A stretch of 64,000 nucleotides of DNA from Margaritifera margaritifera (taxonomy: Eukaryota > Mollusca > Bivalvia > Unionida > Margaritiferidae), in assembly GCA_029931535.1 (NCBI GenBank), contig JAQPZY010001569.1:4292501-4356500 (forward strand), read 5' to 3'. Shown piece after piece: positions 23,633-35,440 of this stretch. The position numbers and the translations under genes were made by a program. Each line of letters begins with the position of its first letter. Position 1 is the stretch's first letter. Below the pieces are notes generated by a model. The model was not told the origin of the DNA, did no database searches, and worked only from the letters and a program-made list of their open reading frames with translations.

Positions 23633-25929
23633 TCTTTTTCTGTCTTGAGTATATTGCAATGTCATGAACAAAACAATACAATCTATCACCGAGACTAAAT
23701 TGAGTGTGAAAAACAAATTGAATTCAAGTTGGAATAAATTATATTAGTTATGTTTGTATTGACTTTAAAAAGGTCTTTCGGGAGCCTGAAATATACAATA
23801 CATACAATTATGATTTGCTTTTATTCATCTACTCACCAGATTGCTGACTCTTGTTGATTAATTCATTGATAAATAAACGGAATAATTACTGATAGTGATG
23901 TTATGTTTATATTTTCTCTCTTACTCCAAAAGATGATACTTTTTAAAATAATTTATAGAAAAGTTTATCTGATCTGTAGTGTTTTGAAGTATATAAGTAG
24001 AAAGTGATTTATGACCTTATTAAGAAGTAACCTTATTACGCACAAGTAAATAAAGACAATATTTATTTTAGTAAATAAAATAAAACTTCGAGCAGTCTAT
24101 TTGAATATCAACCTTAATAAGTGGTCGTGAAATAAATAATTTAGGGAGGGATAATGCCCATCAATTAATTTACATTATACGGAGTCTATTATGACCAATG
24201 GCAATAAAGAACGTTTCCATTTTTGGAGGCTTGTCGATTTGAAACGTCCTGTGTGCAAGTGGATAATTGGTGGCTATTTCTCTCCAACTAAGGTCAGTGA
24301 GACCCCGAAAATTGAAGTTATCGAAAACAATTTCCGTTCGACATTGTAATTAGTGAATTATTACTAAAAAAAAAAAAAGAACTTCCGGTGATGAGTTATA
24401 CTGTTTCTATCATTTACTGTCTAATAATAGACTGGTCCTCGACCTTTGTATGAACAAATGATAGAGGTAGTGCATAATTTTTAATTTTCCGACAACCTGT
24501 TTCCGGCACTTTGAGTGTTTCGGTCCAGTAGCTATCTTCGTTCGTAGTTGGTTAGTACACACGGATGGCTGCAATACGAAAAAAACCTGATTTCTCAACA
24601 TTTTGCATGAAAACCGTATAATGTTTTTTGTTATTATTATTTTTGTAAGTTAACAATAATAACTTTCAGCACACTAATTACATTCCATGTAGTTCAGATT
24701 CATTTTTTTCGCATCTTCTGAGATATATGTTATTTTTCAAAACTTTGACAGGGTCAATGAATGGAACAACTTTTGTCATATAAATGTTATCTTACTAAGT
24801 GGTAAATACCTAATTATTTTGTTTGCTTTTCGTATGATGATAATCGTGTCTTTGAAAGTTGTTTGCCTTTTGATGAGGGAAAATATACAAAACTTATTTT
24901 TTGCGGGCAATTTTTGCACCGTAAGAAGCGTTATGAAAACGTTGTTTCTGATAATTATTATATGGTCTGTTTGACTCTTAATGATGTAGGTTGATATTCC
25001 CGTAATTTAAATAAATATCGATTTCATTCAATATTCTGCATTAACGGTTTCAAAACCATGAAGATCTTAGCAGTTTTTTTTATATAGATTTTTTTTTTTT
25101 GCATTTAGGGCATTACATCAACGTTGCCTTTAAAGAGCAATCTAATTGCTGGAATTAATCTTTTATGCACAAATATAAATAGACTTCTTCGAGAAAAACA
25201 ACCAAATAAACAAACAAACCACAAACAACAAAACAAAGAGGGAAATATCTTAACAATATAATAGATGTCAAGTAAGGCCTAAAACATGATCTTATTTAAT
25301 AGGCTTTTGTAAAATAAGGATTACCACCCTTTTATGCCAAAGTATCATGGCCCAATCAATATTATTTTCTTTGAATTTATAAATAGAAGGAGTATATTTT
25401 ATTTTATTTTACAAAACAAAATGTTTGGTAACGACACAAGGCTACGTACGAATTTATTAATTATGTAATTTACAGGCACAAACCAACCAGAAAGACCGCT
25501 AGGAGCCAAAGAAGGAAAGCCTCGTAAAACTGTATTATATCACAATATTATCATATTCACAATTTTGGTGTTGGCGTATTATGACAAATTGATCCACTTA
25601 AGAAAGGGAATAATCCTTTAAATACTTCGAATAAATATTACTTTTCAAGAAAGTATCATTATTTTGGACATAATCTCATAAATAAATCTCTCATGGATAC
25701 ATTCGTGTACATACGCTAATGTAGGATCAATATTGGAGCGAATAATTTTTTATAATATCATCATATTCTATAAAAAAAATTGTTTCCGAAAGAAATTTGG
25801 CTTATGCAAATTTACACAAAAAGCTTGAACTTTCTAAGAGAGAGACCTTGGTGTAATGTACATACGTAAGTAACATATGATAACAATTATCTTAAGACTA
25901 AATAAGCTTAAGTCATCTATCAATCAATC

Positions 25930-25933
<4 letters not shown>
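23633..25933. other. long AT-rich stretch without recognised genes
   Basis: Only homopolymer runs (A near 24366, T near 25089), an AAAC-rich patch (25195-25240) and chance frames are visible. Confidence 0.45.

Positions 25934-25984
<51 letters not shown>
25934..25984. repeat. (TA)n microsatellite
   Basis: About 25 TA units directly abut the 3' end of the Penelope-like element. Confidence 0.96.
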
Positions 25985-25987
<3 letters not shown>

Positions 25988-27895
25988 AGAAACTGACAAC
26001 GAACAGTGTACAACTAGTTTTTAACTAGTATATGCGCTTTCGACTCAAATCGAGTATTTGTCGAAGGCAATTACAAAACAAAGACAATATAAACAATTAA
26101 CACAAAAGAAAGCGTTGAATTTACAAAACTCTACATTACTGAATGGCTAAAGGAAGTATTGTTTGAAACTGTTAAATGTCGCACCTAATTGGTATGAACT
26201 CTGCTGATAAAATGGCAAGCTAGTTTGTATTAACCTATAAAAGAAAGAGCAATTGCGCCATCTATTCTCTTAATATAAGGTGGTGTAACTGTAGATTATA
26301 TCACGGATAATTAATTGTGTATGCAATGAAAGTAATAACCACAACAATAATAATAATATTAACAAGAACTACAAAACAGTAGTAATTATAGATAAGTGAA
26401 TGAATATTAAACTAAATGAACGAATTATTTGATTGAAAAATGTTCGCTCTAAACATATACTGATTTTATTTGCGCGTGGGTACCCGTGGCGTCTTCTTGG
26501 TTTAAGACTCTTGGTTGCAGTGTTCTTAGGCAGCGTATCCTGTAAGATTCATTTTCTTTCCTGGTTTCAGAACTCCAGTTGCGACTGTAGGCATATGCAG
26601 TTAGTATAATATCACTGGAAGTGTGGCCAGGGGAATAGGAGTATTCTGCAACTGGACTTCTGTTCAGCTTCGTTGTCAGATCTGCTTGGATGACAAAACT
26701 AGCTTTCCATTTTATCTTGATTGATCCCATTGGTCATCCAATCATATCTGTTAAGATTGATCCCTTTGCTCATCCAATCATATCTGTGCAGATTGATCCC
26801 TTTGATCATCCAATCATATCTGTGGAGATTGATCCCTTTGATCATCCAATCAGATCTGTGGAGATTGGTCCCTTTTGTCATCCAGTCAGATCTGTGGAGA
26901 TTGATCCCTTTTGTCATCTAATTAGATCTGTGGAGATTGATCCCTTTTGTCATCCAATCAGATCTGTGGAGATTGATCCCTTTTGTCATCCAATCAGATC
27001 TGTGGAGATTGATCCCTTTTGTCATCCAGTCATATCTGTGAGATTGATCCCTTTTGTCATCCAATCATATATGTGTGGAGATTGATCCCTTTTGTCATCC
27101 AATCATATCTGTGGAGATTGATCCCTTTTGTCATCCAATCATATCTGTGGAGATTGATCCCTTTTGTCATCAAATCATATATGTGTGGAGATTGATCCCT
27201 TTTGTCATCCAAGCAGATCTGTGGAGATTTATCCCTTTTGTGTAGTTTTTCGGGTTATTTTTGACATACTGAAGGCCGCAAATCTTACATGTGATGAGAT
27301 AATTATATTTTCTGTTTTGCACGTTCTGTTTGTACCCTGTATTTTTCGCTCGTGACTGTGCTAAAATATGTTGGTCTCTATCATATGTTGACAGGTTTTG
27401 TACCTTTTATCACCACAGGGTTTAGCTGTACCAGTATGTCTTGACCTGCGATTGGCGTTAACTCTGACTAGGGTGTCTCTGAGGTTTTTTGGTCTGCGAT
27501 AGGATACTACTGGTTTGTTGGGGAGGATTAACTTTAGTGTGTCACAAGATTCCACGATGGACCAGTGTTTCTGGATGATTTGACCTACTTCTGGGTTGTT
27601 CGGATGGTAGGTCAAGATAAATGGTATCTATTAAATCTTTTACCTTCTCTATATTGTAAGAGGTCATAGTGGTTTTGTTTTAAACAAATTGTTTTGGTTT
27701 AGCTCTCTGTGTTGTCACCGCTATCAGGTCTTTGTCGTTGTCTCGGTACATACAACCTTCAGACAACTCCTCAGACCGTTTTTGGAATGTTTCATCGTTG
27801 GAGCAAATTCTGCGTATCCTCATTGCCTGGATATATTGGCATGTTCAGAATGCAATGTTTTGGATGGCACCTGAATGCGAGATGATACTGTTGTT
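25985..27895 (-). mobile_element. Penelope-like retroelement, 3' half (pseudogene)
   Basis: Minus-strand pieces match the order of a Penelope-like protein. First comes the end of the RT domain, with HPKHC and, after a frameshift, AMRIRRICSNDETF (27745-27870). Next is the inter-domain linker, with LTYHPNNPEVGQIIQKHW, YRRPKNLRDTLVR and a Cys motif CGDKRYKTC (27361-27615). The start of the GIY-YIG endonuclease follows (YLITCKICGLQYV, 27263-27301), and its C-terminal part has NRSPVAEY, SPGHTSSDI and IRCLRTLQP (26449-26670). Several frameshifts and stops make it inactive. Between the endonuclease pieces a 36-bp array has grown. The 3' region holds TTCGACTCAAATCGA / TTGTCGAAGG (26039-26068), the hairpin-like tail usual for this class. 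The 5' RT core is missing; the copy stops at a TA microsatellite (27906). Confidence 0.85.
26699..27245. repeat. 36-bp tandem array inside the Penelope-like endonuclease region
   Basis: About 15 units carry GATCCCTTTTGTCATCCAAT then CAGATCTGTGGAGATT. Most are 36 bp, with a few indels near 27050 and 27180. On the coding (minus) strand a unit reads INLHRSDWMTKG, which resembles the stretch expected just after the GIY-YIG core, so the array appears to be an expansion of element sequence. The left copies (26720-26860) are the most diverged. A complementary copy of the AGATCTGCTTGGATGACAAAA word lies just outside the array at 26678-26698, in inverted orientation, hinged on the palindrome CAGATCTG. 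Confidence 0.92.
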
Positions 27896-27905
27896 GTGTG
27901 TGTGC

Positions 27906-27922
27906 ATATATATATATATATA

Positions 27923-27983
<61 letters not shown>
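27906..27983. repeat. (TA)n microsatellite
   Basis: About 38 TA units with one TCTA interruption. Confidence 0.96.
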
Positions 27984-27985
<2 letters not shown>

Positions 27986-28084
27986 TTCTCCGTTTTGTTT
28001 ACTTTGTCATTTTCATTGTCATCTTTTTTTTAAGAAGTTATTTACTCCTTTGATTTATTCTTATTTGAAGTTAAGACTTTAAAA

Positions 28085-28340
28085 CTTACACTAAGACACT
28101 AACTTATACTTTACTAACTTATGCTAAGTCAGTATATTAACTTATACTAAGTCAGTATATTAACTTATATTAAGTCAGTATATTAACTTATATTAAGTCA
28201 GTATATTAACTTATATTAAGTCAGTATATTAACTTATATTAAGTCAGTATATTAACTTATATTAAGTCAGTATATTAACTTATACTAAGTCAGTATATTA
28301 ACTTATACTAAGTCAGTATATTAACTTATACTAAGACACC
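28085..28340. repeat. 23-bp tandem array, about 11 copies
   Basis: The unit TTAACTTATATTAAGTCAGTATA recurs every 23 bp. Outer copies have TATACTAAG and inner copies TATATTAAG, a symmetric pattern that suggests expansion from the centre. Confidence 0.97.
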
Positions 28341-28914
28341 TTCTGGCAACTGTCTTATTTATAGTAAGGTATTTAAGTACTCGCCAGGAAGTTATGATTT
28401 GATTGCTCCATACGAAGTATTTGTCTTTACAGGGGCAGCCAAAAATAGCTACCCCTTTCGTAACCTTTTACTGTAACAAGACTGTCATTACTTTTGGTAA
28501 TAAACCAAGTGAAGAGTAGCCTGTCAGCACGACAAATAGTAAGCAGCAGGGATAGGACAATACGTGTAAATTGTACTGCAAAGCAATCAGACCTAACACA
28601 AATGGCACTGCTAAGACAGTTTGATGGGCATACATTGTCAGATACTCATGCCAATGTTTGCATCTGTTTTTACACATGTATCAGACACGCCTCCAGCACC
28701 CTCGTAATAATTTAGCGATAAACATAACTAGGTTTATTGACAGAAAGCTCAGCAGGTGGCAAGCCCACCCAAAATTACCTCCACTGAACTCGTTTGAAAA
28801 TGACAAAATCTATGACATATGTTAAAAGCTAAAGTGTGTACTTAAATGACTCCAGTGAAAGAATGAGATTTTTCAGTTTTAGTTTAAAGCGTATGTTTTA
28901 AGATTTAGAAAACT
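28341..28914. other. unannotated stretch
   Basis: Frames at 28468-28715 on both strands overlap each other and show no motif. Confidence 0.4.
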
Positions 28915-29311
28915 GAATTTTGGTAGATTGCCTTTTATACATGTGAAATACTTTATCTGTATTTTGGTAGATTGCCTTTTATACATGTGAAATACTTTAT
29001 CTGTATTTTGGTAGATTGCCTTTTATACATGTGAAATACTTTATCTGTATTTTGGTAGATTGCCTTTTATACATGTGAAATACTTTATCTGTATTTTGGT
29101 AGATTGCCTTATACATGTGAAATACTTTATCTGTATTTTGTTAGATTGCCTTATACATGTGAAATACTTTATCTGTATTTTGGTAGATTGCCTTATACAT
29201 GTGAAATACTTTATCTGTATTTTGGTAGATTGCCTTATACATGTGAAATACTTTATCTGTATTTTGGTAGAGTAGATTGCCTTATACTTGTGAAATACTT
29301 TATCTGAATTT
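28915..29311. repeat. 44/42-bp tandem array, about nine copies
   Basis: The unit contains TTTTGGTAGATTGCC and ACATGTGAAATACTTTATCT. The first four copies have CCTTTTATAC (44 bp) and the later ones CCTTATAC (42 bp). The two-base contraction spread through the right half. The 42-bp copies keep a frame open (14-residue repeat at 29060-29307), without start or splice context. Confidence 0.97.
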
Positions 29312-29402
29312 TACTCTGCAGGAAAGAGCTTAGTCGATGAAAACCTCCTATGTTAGAGTTGATTTTGGGTCACATTTCGTTATGTTAAAGGGTAGCTTCG
29401 GT

Positions 29403-29548
29403 GTATGTATGTATGTATGTATGTATGTATGTATGTATGTATGTATGTATGTATGTATGTATGTATGTATGTATGTATGTATGTATGTATGTATGTATGT
29501 ATGTATGTATGTATGTATGTATGTATGTATGTATGTATGTATGTATGT
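29403..29548. repeat. (TATG)n microsatellite
   Basis: About 36 uninterrupted tetranucleotide units. The Met-Tyr-Val-Cys and Thr-Tyr-Ile-His frames are artefacts. Confidence 0.98.
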
Positions 29549-30029
29549 GCCTGCTTGCTTTCCTGATTATTTCCCAATTTATCGAATGTATTTCAAGAAT
29601 AGCAAAATGTATAAGGCTTGAAAACCTATTCATAAATCTCTGTAATGACTATTTCCATTTGTGTGCATAGAACAAGCACCACTAGTTAGAAATTCATAAC
29701 TTGTCTCCACCTTGTCAAGAAAATATAAAATGACCACAAGCATTAGGGCCCTATATTAGTTCATCTACATACTGTCTCTAATACAAAACGCTATTTGAAA
29801 TTATGTGGTCAGTAAAGAATCAGCGATAATAAAGCGTTATCTGGTCAACATTAATCGATGTAGTTATTCGTGCAATATATTTTTTCCCCTCTTGAATTTC
29901 TAATTTAATTAAACTTAAAAAAAAACAAACAAAAAAAAAAAAAAAAAAAAAAAAGAAAAAGAAAAAACAAACAAAACAAAACAACAACAATATAAAAATT
30001 CTCAGGGATCCTATGTTACAAACGCTTTA
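29549..30029. other. AT-rich stretch with A-rich tract
   Basis: An A-rich tract with scattered C and G lies at 29918-29990. Nothing else is recognised. Confidence 0.45.
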
Positions 30030-32155
30030 GAATAGGCAAGTGCAGAGCTATTTGTTATTTATTTTTATTTACAATAGGCAAGTGCACAGCTATGCTAGTT
30101 ATTTAGAATAAGCAAGTGCAGAGCTATTTGTTATTATTTTTATTTACAATAGGCAAGTGCACAGCTATGCTAGTTATTTAGAATAAGCAAGTGCAGAGCT
30201 ATTTGTTATTATTTTTATTTACAATAGGCAAGTGCAGAGCTATTTGTTATTATTTTTATTTACAATAGGCAAGTGCACAGCTATGCTAGTTATTTAGAAT
30301 AAGCAAGTGCAGAGCTATTTGTTATTATTTTTATTTACAATAGTCAAGTGCACAGCTAGTTTTTATATTTATTTTTATTTAGAATAGACATGTGCAGAGC
30401 TATTTGTTATTTATTAAGAATAGGCATGTGCACAGCTATTTGCTATTCATTTGTATTTAGAATATGCAAGTGCACAGCTATTTGTTATTTATTTTTGTTT
30501 AGAATATGCAAGTGCAGAGCTGTTTGTTATTTATTTAGAATAGGCATGTGCACAGCTATTTGTTATATATTTTTATTTAGAATAGACATGTGCAGAGGTA
30601 TTTGTTATTTATTTAGAATAGGTATGTGCACAACTATTTGTTATTTATTTAGAATAGGCAAGTGCACAGCTATTTTTTATATTTATTTTTATTTAGAATA
30701 GACATGTGCAGAGCTATTTGTTATTTATTAAGAATAGGCAAGTGCAGAGCTATTTGTTATTTATTTAGAATAGGCATGTGCACAGCTATTTGTTGTTTAT
30801 TTAGAATAGGCATGTGCAGAGCTATTTGTTATTTATTTAGAATAGACATGTGCACAGCAATTTGTTGTTTATTTAGAATAGGCATGTGCAGATCTATTTG
30901 TTATTTATTTAGAATAGACATGTGCACAGCAATTTGTTGTTTATTTAGAATAGGCATGTGCAGAGCTATTTGTTATTTATTTAGAATAGACATGTGCACA
31001 GCAATTTGTTGTTTATTTAGAATAGATATGTGCAGAGCTATTTGTTATTTATTTAGAATAGACATGTGCAGAGCTATTTGTTATTTATTAAGAATCGGCA
31101 AGTGCAGAGCTATTTGATATTTATTTAGAATAGACATGTGCACAGCAATTTGTTGTTTATTTCGAATATGCATGTGCAGAGCTATTTGTTATTTATTTAG
31201 AATGGGCATGTGCACAGCTATTTGTTGTTTATTTAGAATAGACATGTGCACAGCTATTTGTTGTTTATTTAGAATAGACATGTGCACAGCAATTTGTTGT
31301 TTATTTAGAATAGACATGTGCAGAGCTATTTGTTATTTATTTAGAATGGGCATGTGCACAGCTATTTGTTATTTATTTAGAATAGGCATGTGCAGAGCTA
31401 TTTGTTATTTATTTAGAATGGGCATGTGCACAGCTATTTGTTATTTATTTAGAATAGACATGTGCAGAGCTATTTATTATTTATTAAGAATCAGCAAGTG
31501 CAGAGCTATTTGGTATTTATTTAGAATGGGCATGTGCACAGCTATTTGTTGTTTATTTAGAATAGACATGTGCAGAGCTATTTGTTATTTATTTTTTATC
31601 TAGAATAGGCATGTGCAGAGCTATTTGGTATTTATTTATATTTAGAATAGACATGTGTAGAGCTATTTGTTAGTTATTTTTATTTAGAATAGACATGTGT
31701 AGAGCTATTTGTTAGTTATTTTTATTTAGAATTAGCAAGTGCAGAGCTATTTGTTAGTTATTTTTATTTAGAATTAGCAAGTGCAGAGCTATCTGCTAGT
31801 TATTTTTATTTAGAATTAGCAAGTGCAGAGCTATTTGGTATTTATTTATATTTAGAATATACATGTGTAGAGCTATTTGTTATTTATTTTTTATCTAGAA
31901 TAGGCATGTGCAGAGCTATTTGGTATTTATTTATATTTAGAATAGACATGTGTAGAGCTATTTGTTATTTATTTTTTATCTAGAATAGGCATGTGCAGAG
32001 CTATTTGGTATTTATTTATATTTAGAATAGACATGTGCAGAGCTATTTGTTATTTATTTTTTATCTAGAATAGGCATGTGCAGAGCTATTTGGTATTTAT
32101 TTATATTTAGAATAGACATGTGTAGAGCTATTTGTTAGTTATTTTTATTTAGAAT
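30030..32155. repeat. 2.1-kb array of ~36-bp units with three sub-domains
   Basis: The basic unit contains AGAATAGGCATGTGCAGAGC then TATTTGTTATTTATTT (36 bp). In the left part (30030-30390) units alternate between CAAGTGCAGAGC and CAAGTGCACAGCTATGCTAG forms. In the centre (30390-31600) 36-bp units dominate, and GCAGAGC and GCACAGC variants often alternate to give a 72-bp higher-order unit. On the right (31600-32155) longer units carry TTTATATTTAGAATAGACAT and TTTTTTATCTAGAATAGGCAT in pairs of about 85 bp. Plus frames of 103, 151 and 155 codons (12-residue repeat containing MCRAICYLF) stay open only because 36 is a multiple of three. Confidence 0.97.
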
Positions 32156-32754
32156 ACAAACAGATAGCTCGGTAATAAGTCAAGAGTGCAAGGTTTTGAT
32201 GAATCTTTTCCGTAGAGCAACAAATGCCTTGTATACTACATTATTTTAGTTTTTTTTTTCTCACGACGATCAAATTTTCCATGTCTGCATAAACAATACA
32301 AGAAACTATCTGAGATTTTTTCACGTCTTTCACCCTGTTGTCTTTGAATTAAACGTATTTATACAACCATATGAGTAAAAACCGTTAATAAACTGATGAT
32401 ATACATTATATCAGGAAGCCAAGTAGACAAACATACAAATCTACTTACTATATATCTATCCTTTAACACATTTATATATTTATATATTTTGCGACTGATG
32501 TACTTATGCCACCTTTTGATTCCCGTTCGCGATATACAGTTTGTACAATTTTTAAGAATTTTACAGCATATATAAGGTAATGAATGTACGAAAATATAAA
32601 TTACTGTATTGACCACCTAGATTTATATTAATTTAAAAAAATAAAATAAAAATAGAATTATCGGTGAATGGTGTTATAATTCTTTTGTATATTGAATAAT
32701 TGTCACCCACTTTTCGTAGAAAACGATGGGGGGGGGGGGGATATAAAATTTGGC
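32156..32754. other. unannotated stretch
   Basis: A G12 run lies at 32728-32740. No gene is recognised. Confidence 0.45.
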
Positions 32755-33309
32755 CTTGTTCGCCTCTCTGTCTTTCCGTCCTTTCGTCCTTCAGCCGTCT
32801 TCAGTTCTAATTTCATTTCCGCATAAGAACTCCCCCTTAATTATTAACGCATTTCAACCAAATTTATTATGCAGCTTTGATTTTGATGAGACTTTTGCTG
32901 AGTTTGGTTGCAAGCGTTCCACGTCGTCGTTTAGTGGAGTTGTATCCCGTTTTTCATACCCCCCCCCCTTCCCTTTCCGCACAATACCTTCCTTGATGAT
33001 TAGTGGATATCTACCAAATTTTGCATGCAGCTTGATGTTTATGATATCTTCCTTGACGTTGTATCATTAGCTTTCTGCGTGATCGTTTAGAAGAGTTATA
33101 GCCCCTGATTATCAGACCCACCCACTTTCGTTTCCGCGCAATACCTCCATTAAATATTATTGCTTGAAATTGATGAGGCCTTGGCTGAGTTTCATTGTCA
33201 ACGTTCTACGTCGCCGCTAAGGGGATTTATAACTCATGATTATCAGATTCACCTGCTTTCATTTCCACACAATAACTTCCTGAATTAATACTGGATTTCA
33301 ACTGGATAC

Positions 33310-33351
33310 AGTTTGCAGCTGGTATGAGATTATACGCGAGTAGAGACGATA
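33310..33351. mobile_element. terminal fragment of the two-hairpin MITE
   Basis: GTTTGCAGCTGGTATGAGAT followed by TATACGCGAGTAGAGACGATA matches the outer about 42 bp of the element (compare 5271-5310). The hairpins and the other end are absent. Confidence 0.75.
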
Positions 33352-33432
33352 TAATTTCAAGCACCCTGATTTTGATGGGTTGATTTTCCTTGTTCTACGT
33401 AATAATTTAGTTAAGCTATAGCCCCGATTTTA

Positions 33433-33655
33433 AGGCGCTCGCTTTACAGATCACTGACATCTCACCTCTGTCCGCGTGGGTTCGAGTCTTGGGCTCGGCC
33501 AACGTGGGTATGTGAAAAAGCTTGCCAGTAGCTTCCCGTCGGTCGGTGGTTCTTCCCGGGGTTTTCTCGGGTTCTTCCTCCACGAGATATACTGGCCGCC
33601 ATGCATAGCATATCATGTACTGAAAAATGGCGTTAAACCTATAACAACCAACCAA
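33433..33655 (+). mobile_element. tRNA-Leu-type SINE, copy 1 (5'-truncated)
   Basis: It begins within the tRNA head (AAGGCGCTCGC), lacking the A box, and keeps the B box (GGTTCGAGTC at about 33479). The body contains GTCGGTGGTTCTTCCC and TTCTTCCTCCAC, and the end reads GGCGTTAAACCTATAACA plus CAACCAACC. The 8-bp sequence CGATTTTA flanks it exactly (33425-33432 and 33656-33663), a perfect target-site duplication. The insertion lies in a monomer of the degenerate satellite. Copy 2 at 45319 has the complete head. Confidence 0.93.
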
Positions 33656-34925
33656 CGATTTTAGAGACCAACCACTTTAATTTTATCGCTATATCTCCTT
33701 TACCTATGAATGGATTTCAACCAAACTGGGTAGACACATAATATTTATATGGCTTTGGATGAGTTTGATTATCAACAGCCTATATCATTATTTATCTGAG
33801 CTGTAGCCCATGGTTGTAGAACTCATTCGCTTTAATTTCTGCACTATAAACCCTCTGAATTATAATTGGATTTCAACCATATTTGGTAAGCAGATTAATA
33901 TTGATAAGACCTCAACTGAGTTTGATTGTCAGCATGCTACATCATTATTTAGCAAGTTTACGGTCCTTGATTGTCAGACGCACCCACTTTCACTGTTGAT
34001 TGTCAGACCCACGCCGCTTTCTGCACATGAGACATCGGGTGAGTTAATTTTCAGTGTTGCTGAGTTAGATTTCAGCTTTCTACATCATCTTTTAGCAGAG
34101 TTATGGCCCCTGATTGTCTGGCTTGACCACTTTCCTTTCCACAAGATAACACCACATTACTGCTATTAGATTTTCTCTAAAGTTCCAATCTGTAAAAAGA
34201 TGTTGGGAAGGGACTGTAAGCTGTCCACAAATATGGGATTTAAACCAAATTTTCTATGCAGCTTTATTCTGTTGAAACCTGGGCGGAGTGTGATTTTCAG
34301 CATTTTGGGTCATCATTTAGCGCAGCTATAACCCCTGATTATTGGACCTATCTATTTTTTTCCCCACAAAATAGCTGCCTAGATTATCATTGGATTTTGA
34401 GAACATTTTATATGTAGCTTTATGCTGATTTATCTCAGGACCAATGGGAGCCAAAAATTTATCTCAGCAAAATTTGATTATCCTTAGCTACGTCATCATT
34501 TAGTGAAGATAATATTCTCTGAATGTTGGATCCACACAATCTTGTTTAAGCACAAAAACTATCTTAATAAAATTTTTTAAACAATATAACGCAAATTGTG
34601 CATGCAGATTTATATCGATAAGACTTCACCTGGGTTCAATTGTCAGTGTTCTACGTAATCAGTTAGTTTTGTTATGGCTCCTGAATGGAGAATCACCCAC
34701 TTTCGTTTCTACATTAGAGTCTCTTAAGTATTTTTAGATTTTAACCAAATGTAGACTCCAGCTTTATATTGATAAAACCTCAGCTGAGCTTGTTTGTCAG
34801 TGTTCTACGTTATTCTTTTTTAGCGGAATTATAGCCCCTAATTGTTGAACCCGTCTACTCTGATTGCAGCACAAGAACTCTCTTAATTATGATTGGATAT
34901 CATCCAAATTTGGTATGCAACTTTA

Positions 34926-35244
34926 AAGGCACATTACTTATACCTGCTTTTTGAAGCAAAAGCGGATACATTAGATTTGAAGTAAGGTTTCTGAATTTAT
35001 TTGCGACCCCAGGACTGGGATCAAGGTAAAATTACGTATTAAGCTCTTTCCTCGCTGTTGATTTTGCTTCTTTTTTATCATGGTACAGTTCTTAAATTAC
35101 TCAAGGTATACCATACATGTAACGCGTTGTGCAAGGTTGACCCCAGGGTCACTGGGGCGGGGGAAGGGAGCGGGTCAAAAGGATTAATGAGGAAAAAATA
35201 GGATATTACCAAGATCTATCATCATAGATGTTAAATCAAATGTC
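34926..35244. other. unannotated stretch
   Basis: It is slightly GC-richer around 35130-35180 (GGGTCACTGGGGCGGGGG). No gene is seen. It may be a further diverged repeat. Confidence 0.35.
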
Positions 35245-35440
35245 TTTGAAAGTATTTATGCAAGGAATGGATATTAATCCTCTCACAGAGGCCTCGGGAT
35301 CAAGGACAGATGAGAGTATTCATGTATGGAATGGATTTTAATCCCTCAAAGATGCCTGGGGACCAAGGACAGATGAGAGTATTTATGCATGGAATGGATT
35401 TTAATCCTCTCACAGATCCATGGGGACCAAGAACAGAAGT
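35245..35440. repeat. ~63-bp tandem repeat, about three copies
   Basis: GGAATGGATTTTAATCC and GGGGACCAAGGACAGATGAG recur in order, with CAAGGACAGATGAG at 35301 and 35363 and a variant near 35428. Confidence 0.88.

Larger units (their letters stand above)
32755..34925. repeat. ancient degenerate ~155-bp satellite-like array
   Basis: A motif series recurs in order: GGATTTCAACCAAATTTGG, GCAGCTTTATATTGATAAGA, CTGAGTTTGATTGTCAG, TCTACGTCATCATTTAG, then TTATAGCCCCTGATTGTCAG and CCCACTTTCGTTTC. Anchors for the first motif fall near 32846, 33003, 33294, 33717, 33870, 34234, 34390, 34570, 34738 and 34891, so undisturbed neighbours are about 153-160 bp apart. Monomers are strongly diverged, which implies age. 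The array is interrupted by a MITE end (33310-33351) and a SINE (33433-33655). Plus frames in it (32750-33070, 33810-34169) are residual and not called. Confidence 0.85.

Noticed and set aside
29403..29670. Met-Tyr-Val-Cys repeat proteins
   Set aside because: Four frames across a tetranucleotide microsatellite; the same applies to 56537-57120.
30390..31603. Long plus-strand frames of 103, 151 and 155 codons
   Set aside because: They are 12-residue repeats produced by a 36-bp minisatellite; no start context, domain or splice sites, and the frame breaks wherever a unit has another length.
33416..33664. Overlapping frames on both strands
   Set aside because: They lie on the tRNA-Leu SINE, which is noncoding.
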